From contig SZZY01000018.1 of the NCBI GenBank assembly GCA_009830035.1, positions 1 to 43,117 on the forward strand: a DNA stretch of 43,117 bases, written 5' to 3'. Positions 37,721 through 43,117 of the stretch are shown in pieces (the first letter of the stretch is position 1; every line of letters begins with the position of its first letter). This DNA comes from Pantoea sp. Eser. Its GTDB lineage: Bacteria > Pseudomonadota > Gammaproteobacteria > Enterobacterales > Enterobacteriaceae. The notes under the pieces are model-generated. The model searched no databases. It saw only the letters and a program-made list of their open reading frames with translations, and had not been told where the DNA came from. The translations under genes were made by a program, and so were the position numbers.

Positions 37721-38453
37721 ACCGTTCAAAGCGGTTATCGCCGCCGGGCATCTCTGTGCGCCAGCTCAGGCTGGATTTGGGATCGCATCGACTGTTCGAC
37801 TCACTCGACCTGGAGATCCCTGCCGCGGCCTTCACTGCGCTGCTGGGTGCCAGCGGCGTCGGGAAAAGTAGCCTGATGCGCGTCATTACTGGCCTGACGC
37901 CGCCAACATCCGGGCTGGTCAGCGGCAGTGATGGCCTGCCGCTGGCCGCGCGGATCGCCTGGATGGGCCAGCAGGATTTGCTCTATCCGTGACTGAGCGT
38001 GGAGCAAAACGTCTGCCTTGCCAGCCGTCTGCACGGCGAAAAACCTGACCGCGACTGGGCACAGCATCTGCTGGCGCGGGTTGGTCTGAGTCACTACGCA
38101 ACGGCGCGCCCGGCCACCCTGTCTGGCGGCATGCGGCATGCGGCAGCGGGCAGCACTGGCGCGCACCTTACTATGCACGTAAACCGATTGTGCTGATGGA
38201 TGAGCCTTTTTCTGCGCTCGACGCCCTGACGCGCAGCCAGATTCAGACCCTGGCCGCCGAAGTGTTGGCGCAGAACACCGTGTTGCTGATCACCCACGAT
38301 GCAGCAGAAGCCTGCCGACTCAGCCATCATATGCGAGTTCTGACCAGCTCGGGCATAGAATCCTGCCCGCCATTGCCGGGCCAGCCGCCGCGCGCGCCTG
38401 ACGATATCGGCTTGATTCGCAGCCAGGCCCGCTTTGCTGCAACAGCTGGCTAA
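37717..38453 (+). pseudogene. thiZ: thiZ, ATPase of the hydroxymethylpyrimidine ABC transporter, broken
   Basis: This is an ABC ATPase with Walker A LLGASGVGKSSLMRVITGL and Q-loop IAWMGQQDLLYP. A TGA at 37990-37992 stands where tryptophan is expected (YP-W-LS). The signature LSGGM is followed by a tandem seven-base duplication (GGCATGC twice, 38127-38141), which shifts the frame of the RQRAALART segment. A further shift precedes PIVLMDEPFSALDALTRSQI (Walker B) and LLITHDAAEACRLSHHM (H-loop) in the last frame. Naming follows the ThiX (permease), ThiY (binding protein), ThiZ (ATPase) convention. Three independent lesions are visible. Confidence 0.85.
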
Positions 38454-38462
38454 GGTGGCGGT

Positions 38463-39167
38463 ATGAAACACCTCAGCCGCTTTGCCTCGCTGTGGTGGCT
38501 GGTGACATTGCTGCCTTCGCCGGCGGCCGTCGCGCAGGCGCTATGGACCAATAAGGCCTGGCTCGGCTATCACAGCCTGATCACCTTCACTGAAATCCTG
38601 TGCGGAATGGCGATTGGCGTGGCGCTGGGTTGCCTGCTGGCGCTCGGCATGACGTTTTCGCCGCGTCTGCAGCGCTGGATGATGCCACTGGTGCTCACCA
38701 GCCAGGCGATTCCGGTATTTGCACTGGCACCGCTGCTGGTACTGTGGTTTGGCTTTGGCATGAGCGCCAAAGTGGCGATGGCGGTACTGGTGATTTTCTT
38801 CCCGGTGACCTCGGCATTTTACGATGGCCTTCGCCGCGTCAGTCCGGGCTATCTCGATTTGGCCCGCACGCTGGGCGCTTCGCGCGGATCGCAACTGCGC
38901 CATGTCCGGCTGCTGGCCGCCCTGCCGGCGCTCGGCTCTGGGCTGCGGATGGCAGCGGCCGTCGCGCCAATCGGCGCGATTATTGGCGAATGGGTCGGTT
39001 CGGCCGAAGGTCTGGGTTACGTCATGCTTAACGCCAATGCCCGGATGCAGAGTGATATCTGTCTTGCCGCGCTGTTTATTCTGGTGCTGATGACGCTGGC
39101 GCTGTGGCTGGCCGTCGATGCCCTGCTTCGCCGCCTGATCGACTGGGCGCCGGAGAGTTCCTCATGA
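38463..39167 (+). CDS. thiX: ThiX, permease of the hydroxymethylpyrimidine ABC transporter
   Basis: The frame is open for 234 residues with about six membrane helices and a complete transporter signature (GATLGASRGSQLRHVR-like: LARTLGASRGSQLRHVRLLA), plus the end LAVDALLRRLIDWAPESSS. Family members are usually about 250 residues. The N-terminus (LWWLVTLLPSPAAVAQALW) seems 15-20 residues shorter around the first helix, so a small in-frame deletion is possible. The ATG lies ten bases after thiZ, and its TGA overlaps the next ATG. With thiZ and thiY broken the transporter cannot work, so this gene is probably intact only by chance or recency. Confidence 0.75.
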   Translation: MKHLSRFASLWWLVTLLPSPAAVAQALWTNKAWLGYHSLITFTEILCGMAIGVALGCLLALGMTFSPRLQRWMMPLVLTSQAIPVFALAPLLVLWFGFGMSAKVAMAVLVIFFPVTSAFYDGLRRVSPGYLDLARTLGASRGSQLRHVRLLAALPALGSGLRMAAAVAPIGAIIGEWVGSAEGLGYVMLNANARMQSDICLAALFILVLMTLALWLAVDALLRRLIDWAPESSS

Positions 39168-40125
39168 CCTTCATCTTGCGAGAAAAACCTATGCGTAAAC
39201 CTGTTCTGTCGGCGCTGATCATCAGCGCAGCACTCTCCAGCCCGCTTCATGCAGCAGAAAAACTGACGCTGATGCTCGACTGGTATATAAACCCGGACCA
39301 TGCGCCGATAATGGTGGCACAGCAAATTGGCGCGTTTAAGGCGGAAGGACTGGATGTCACCCTGGTTCCGCCGTCCGATCCGGCGCTGCCCCCGCGGCTG
39401 GTGGCGGCGAAGCAGGCAGATTTAGCCATCACCTATCAACCGCAACTGCATTTCTTTGCTGACCAGGGGTTGCCGCTAATGCGGGTCGGCACGCTGATAA
39501 ACAGCCATTGAATACCCTGATCACACTGGATAAGACGGTAAAAAAACCGGCATACTTGAAGGGTAAGCGGATCGGTTATTCGGTCAGCGGTATTGAGCAA
39601 GCGACACTGGATGCCATGCTGCAACATGACGGTCTGAAGACCAGCGAGGTTAAACTGATTAACGTCAATTTCCAGCTGACCAGCGCCCTGCTGACCGGCC
39701 AGGTTGATGCGGTGATTGGTGGTTATCGGAGTATTGAAGCGCTGGAAATCAGGCTGCAGGGTAAAGATCCGGTGGTGTTTAAGGTGGAGGATTATGGCGT
39801 GCCAGCCTATGACGAGCTGATTATTGTCGCGAACCGCGATGAAGCGCACGCAGAGAAAATCAAAAAGTTCCTGCGGGCGCTGAAACGGGGAAATGCTGAA
39901 TTGCAGGCCCATCCCTAAGCCAGCTGGCAGACACTTGCCGCCCTGCATCCTGAACTGAATGCGCCACTGAACCATCAGTCGTGGCAGGCTTCGCTGCCGT
40001 TGTTTGCTGCCGATCCGGCGAAGCTGGACCGCGCGCGTTATCAGGCCTATGAGCAGTTTCTGTTTGATAACCGGCTGATTAAAAAGATTACCCCGGTTGA
40101 GCATTACGCTATCGAAGGCGACTGA
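39164..40125 (+). pseudogene. thiY: thiY, hydroxymethylpyrimidine-binding protein (NMT1/THI5-like), broken
   Basis: The signal peptide (MRKPVLSALIISAALSSPLH) and mature start LTLMLDWYINPDHAPIMVAQ identify an NMT1/THI5-like periplasmic binding protein for hydroxymethylpyrimidine precursors. A shift at about 39508 breaks the frame after VGTLINSH; the continuation reads NTLITLDKTVKKPAYLKGKR and QVDAVIGGYRSIEALEIRLQ. A TAA at 39916-39918 (HP-ASWQT) interrupts once more before ALHPELNAPLNHQSWQASLP and the end ITPVEHYAIEGD. The start could be 39164, overlapping thiX, or the internal ATG at 39191 that directly precedes the signal sequence. Confidence 0.85.
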
Positions 40126-40158
40126 TCAGCCAGGCCCGCAGCGATGGCTGCGGGCCTG

Positions 40159-41909
40159 TTACCACAACGGCTTCTGATACAACCAGTGTTCGATATCGCT
40201 GGCGGGCAGCGGTTTAGAGAAGGAATAGCCTTGGATTTGATCGCATCCGTACTCTTTCAGTAATGACAGCGTCGCCTCGGTCTCAACCCCCTTCCGCCAG
40301 CACTGTATAATTCAGCTCCTTCAGCATCTGAATAATCCGTCTGACGATGATTTTTGACGAATCATCTTCAGCCATACGTGATATCAGCGACATATCGATT
40401 TTAATCACGTCCAGCGGGATACCCTGCAGGTAGCTGATATTGCTGTAGCCGGTACAAAAATCGTCAAGCGAAATGACAAAACCCTGTGATTTCAGACCGC
40501 GGATAGCGACGTTGCTCTCAGTGATCAGCTTCCAGACACTCAATACCAATAACTGAAGCAGGCAATTGTGCCGCCTGCAGTTTCGCCACCAGCGAGTCGG
40601 CAAACTCCACTTTGGAGAAGTCACGCTCACTGACGTTGATCTACACCGGAATCAGGCTGTACTCGCGATTCCAGCGCGCGAGATGATCGATAACCCAGTT
40701 GGTGAGGTCGGAGATCGGGTTGGTTTTGCCGGCTAAAGGCACGAACTCAGACGGGAACAGCTCGCCGCGTTCGGCATGATGCCAGCGAATCAGCGCTTCC
40801 AGCCCGACGGTTTTACCGGTTTTAAGGCAGACTTTAGGCTGATACGCCAGATAGAGGCCTTCATCCTTTTTCAGCGCCTGTGCCAGATCGTTCATGATCA
40901 TAAAATCGTCAGTACGGCAGGTGTCGTAGCTTTCATCAAACGACATCGCGCTGATGTTTTCATCTATCGCTTCATGCAGCGCGCTAACCGACTGACGGAC
41001 CATCTCATTGGCGTTAATCTGGACGGGCACGAACTCGGTTTCGCCGGTAAAGATGTCCAGATCGAGGGTAATATTTTCCGCCAGGTCTGCCTTCATTCCC
41101 TGCAGCACGTCGATCATATTGTGCGCCGTATAGCGACCTGCCCAGGGCTGGATGAGCGCAAAACGACCGGGCGCAAAAGTACAGAGTATGTCTCCGGCGG
41201 GCAGGTTAAGCCGGGCGGCAACCTGTTCGACCATCTGTCGCAGCAGCTTCTCCATCGGCGCAATCCCTACGGTGCGGGACAGTTCATAGGCGCGGGGAAT
41301 ATCGATGCAGTCGATCAGGATCAGACGGAAACGGCTGTGCGGCGCGGTAACCGTCAGCTGCTGGATATCGCGGATCAGCCGTGGGCGATTGGGCAGATGA
41401 GTAATCACATAGGCGAAACCGGCATTATTCTAGGCATCCAGAAACGAGGTAACCAGTCTGGCCAGCAGCTTCAGGGTATCGAGTTTCTCTGAGCAAAAAG
41501 AGTGCGGCTGGGTATCGGTGACGCAGAGTGTGCCCAGCACGGCGCCATCGAGGTTCTCAAGTGACACGCCAGCATAAAAACGAATGTGCGGTTCGCCTTC
41601 GACAAACGGGTGCACGGCAAAGCGTGAATCCAGCAGTGTATCAACCACCACCAGATGCCCCTCACCATCAATCACGTGGCGGCACAGGGACTCATCGCGG
41701 GTCGATTGTTTAAGATCGAAGTTACGTGAAGCCTTAATATATTGATTATGGTCGTTGATAATCGAAATAAAACTGCCCGAGATCCCTAACACCTGACTGG
41801 CAAGATGCACAAACTTCTCCAGCACTTCATCCCGGGCTTCATCAGGCGTCAGGAGTGCTTTAACCGCATTGAGACGTTTTTCGTCACGGCCATTTTGTTC
41901 GTTATGCAC
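40159..41909 (-). pseudogene. GAF-GGDEF-EAL cyclic-di-GMP phosphodiesterase-like protein, broken
   Basis: Residues of about 1-159 are a GAF sensor domain (VLGISGSFISIINDHNQYIK, SLCRHVIDGEGHLVVVDTLL, FYAGVSLENLDGAVLGTLCV). A TAG at about 41432 separates it from a degenerate GGDEF domain (THLPNRPRLIRDIQQ; no GGDEF motif, FAPGRF in its place). An EAL domain with VGLEALIRWHHAERGELFPS follows, then a TAG at about 40641 before INVSERDFSKVEFADSLVAK. Another shift lies near 40530, and an extra G near 40290 lies before the end of the EAL domain (LAEGVETEAT-type region). It would degrade cyclic-di-GMP in response to a small ligand. At least four lesions are visible. Confidence 0.82.
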
Positions 41910-42075
41910 TGAAATCTCCCCTATACAGGCGCAAAAACCGAAAATAATTTAGCTTAATAAGATTTAAATAGCGCCCAAATTTCAGATTAAGTAGCGACGT
42001 TGGCTGAAATTAATTTCAGCGTGAAACAGTGTCGCATGATATCTAATCGCTGTCGAAATCATTTACCTCTTTCCT

Positions 42076-42994
42076 TTACTTGTGTAACAGCGGTGATTCG
42101 GTGCGAAAACCCAGCCCAATCAGTCGGCCAAATACAAAGCGCAGGAACGGAAGCCGGCAGATGATGGCCGGAATTTTGCTGCCGCCGGGTGATTTTCGTC
42201 TGGCTTTATTACGGCTCATTTTGATTTGCAGGAACTGCGTTGCTACCGTCGGGAATTGCCGGCGCTGCTGGACCTTTTCCAGATCGCGCAAGCTTAGCTC
42301 ACCGGCCAGTAAAGGTGCCGTAAGAAGGTTGGCGGTCGCCACCGCATCCTGAATCGCCAGATTGACCCCGACGCCGCCAATCGGCGACATCGCATGGGCA
42401 GCATCACCAATACACAGCACGCCCGGTTTCGCCCATTTATCCAGCCGGTCAATGCGTATCGACAGCAGCTTAAACTGCTCCCAGCTGCTGATTTCATCCA
42501 GACGCTGCGCGCCAAACGGTGAGACGGCGGCCACCTAGTGCAATAAAGGCCTCAAGCCGTGCCGCTTTCTGCGCCTCAAATTCGCCTTTCGGGATCGTCA
42601 ATCCGCACTGCCAGTAGTCACCGCGATCGATCACGATGAAATTTTGCCGCGGGCCTTTATGCCCCATGCCTGACACCGGATCGTATGGCTGTTTACTCAG
42701 CCGAAACCAGATAACATCACGCGCCACACCGAAAGTCTGGCTGGTAAGTTTGGCGCGCGCCCGTACCTGGGAGTGACGGCCATCGGCGCCAATCACTACT
42801 TTGCAGCGGATATGCAGTCGCTGGTCGCCGCGGGTAGCAATTACGCCGCTGACGCTGTCGTTATCGTAAAGAAAGTCTCCAAACGCCGTCGATTGCAGCA
42901 GAGTAAAGCCAGCATAGCGGGCACTTTGCCCGGCGAGGAAGTCAAGGAAGTCCCACTGTGGCATAAAGGCGATAAACCGGCACACTGCCAATGT
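42076..42994 (-). pseudogene. FAD-dependent aromatic hydroxylase/oxidoreductase, truncated and frameshifted
   Basis: This is a PHBH-type FAD monooxygenase. The N-terminal Rossmann region is missing. The sequence starts near IAFMPQWDFLDFLAGQSARY, then VVIGADGRHSQVRARAKL (the DG motif) and IVIDRGDYWQCGLTIPKGEF. A TAG/frameshift lies at about 42537. The second frame holds ISSWEQFKLLSIRIDRLDKW, LCIGDAAHAMSPIGGVGVNL (the GD motif binding FAD) and the C-terminal RTESPLLHK. Upstream the sequence changes abruptly at about 42990 to unrelated DNA. Family members of this subtype have about 400 residues; 100 or more are gone. Confidence 0.8.
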
Positions 42995-43030
42995 CCAGGG
43001 TGCCGCTGATGGTTTTGTTTCCGTTCGTCA
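42941..43030 (-). pseudogene. Unrecognised gene start truncated at the junction
   Basis: An ATG at 43030 opens MTNGNKTISGTLDIGSVPVY and runs 29 codons before a stop, passing from unrelated sequence into the FAD hydroxylase in the wrong frame at about 42990. Its ATG overlaps the stop of the preceding fragment (TAATG). The repetitive, Gly/Ser/Thr-rich start resembles phage or surface structural proteins, but this is only an impression. Confidence 0.35.
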
Positions 43031-43117
43031 TTATTCCTCAATGCAGTTAAGGGCAAAGCCGCTGATGCTGATGCGGGCTTCGTTGTCCACGCTGTACTGA
43101 CGCCCCACGGTCTGGAC
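43031..43117 (-). CDS. C-terminal end of an unrecognised gene (partial, enters from outside)
   Basis: A frame open to the window edge reads QTVGRQYSVDNEARISISGF and ends ALNCIEE at a TAA that overlaps the next ATG. No family was recognised. Tight overlap with the following gene suggests an operon of compact, possibly phage-type genes. Confidence 0.4.
   Translation of the reverse strand, partial: VQTVGRQYSVDNEARISISGFALNCIEE

Overview
The window looks like a chromosomal segment of an Enterobacterales bacterium, most likely of the Erwiniaceae (Pantoea/Erwinia group). This rests on the gene content: a desferrioxamine dfoJ-A-C-S cluster, FhuE, FepA and PagP relatives, the E. coli-like neighbours ybiV/ybiU, ascG/ascF/ascB, yciT, and a TPP-riboswitch tenA-thiZXY operon. 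Identifications come from reading protein motifs and remembered family sequences; no database was searched. The striking property is gene decay. About two thirds of the recognisable genes carry in-frame stops, small frameshifts or internal deletions, while about a dozen stay open and full length. The damage is of mixed types (substitutions to stop, non-homopolymer indels, deletion scars that fuse unrelated genes), so it looks like genuine pseudogenisation, as in host-restricted symbionts or pathogens, rather than poor sequencing.

Layout. Bases 1-700: the tail of a glutamate dehydrogenase gene and a broken yebG under a clear LexA box. Bases 809-2160 (minus): an intact two-gene operon of a HAM1/RdgB-like protein and a SIR2 NADase-like protein with ATGA overlap, resembling the KomB-KomC half of the Kongming anti-phage system. 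Bases 2328-6990 (minus): an eroded uptake and oxidation cluster (amino-acid ABC transporter, two LLM flavin monooxygenases, an M20 amidohydrolase) of the type used to scavenge modified cysteines. Bases 7024-11095 (plus): Fur box and dfoJACS desferrioxamine cluster, with only dfoJ intact. Bases 11096-14236: broken peptide transporter, second M20 and VOC protein. Bases 14309-19966: fhuE and fepA receptor pseudogenes flanking an intact pagP and an integrase remnant.

Bases 20150-21218: ParD-like protein plus second methionine aminopeptidase (broken) under a palindromic operator. Bases 21277-27223: small proteins and a decayed redox/quinone-type group (ABM monooxygenase, DUF1330, aldo-keto reductase, YciI, MdaB-like reductase, LysR). 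Bases 27614-31112: broken membrane protein, yahK-like alcohol dehydrogenase with its divergent HxlR regulator, and broken ybiV. Bases 31375-34479 form an intact island: ybiU, yciT, ascG. Bases 34585-36747: CRP and AscG sites in front of ascF (EIIC deleted) and ascB (broken). Bases 36875-40125: TPP riboswitch and a hydroxymethylpyrimidine salvage operon with only thiX open. Bases 40159-43117: broken GAF-GGDEF-EAL protein, broken FAD hydroxylase, and a junction into unrelated sequence.

Together, iron acquisition by hydroxamates and catecholates, sulfur/peptide scavenging, beta-glucoside use and thiamin-precursor salvage have all been lost or are being lost, while several regulatory sites (Fur, LexA, TPP, CRP) remain readable in front of dead genes. 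The HAM1-SIR2 pair is the main candidate for an interesting, still functional system.
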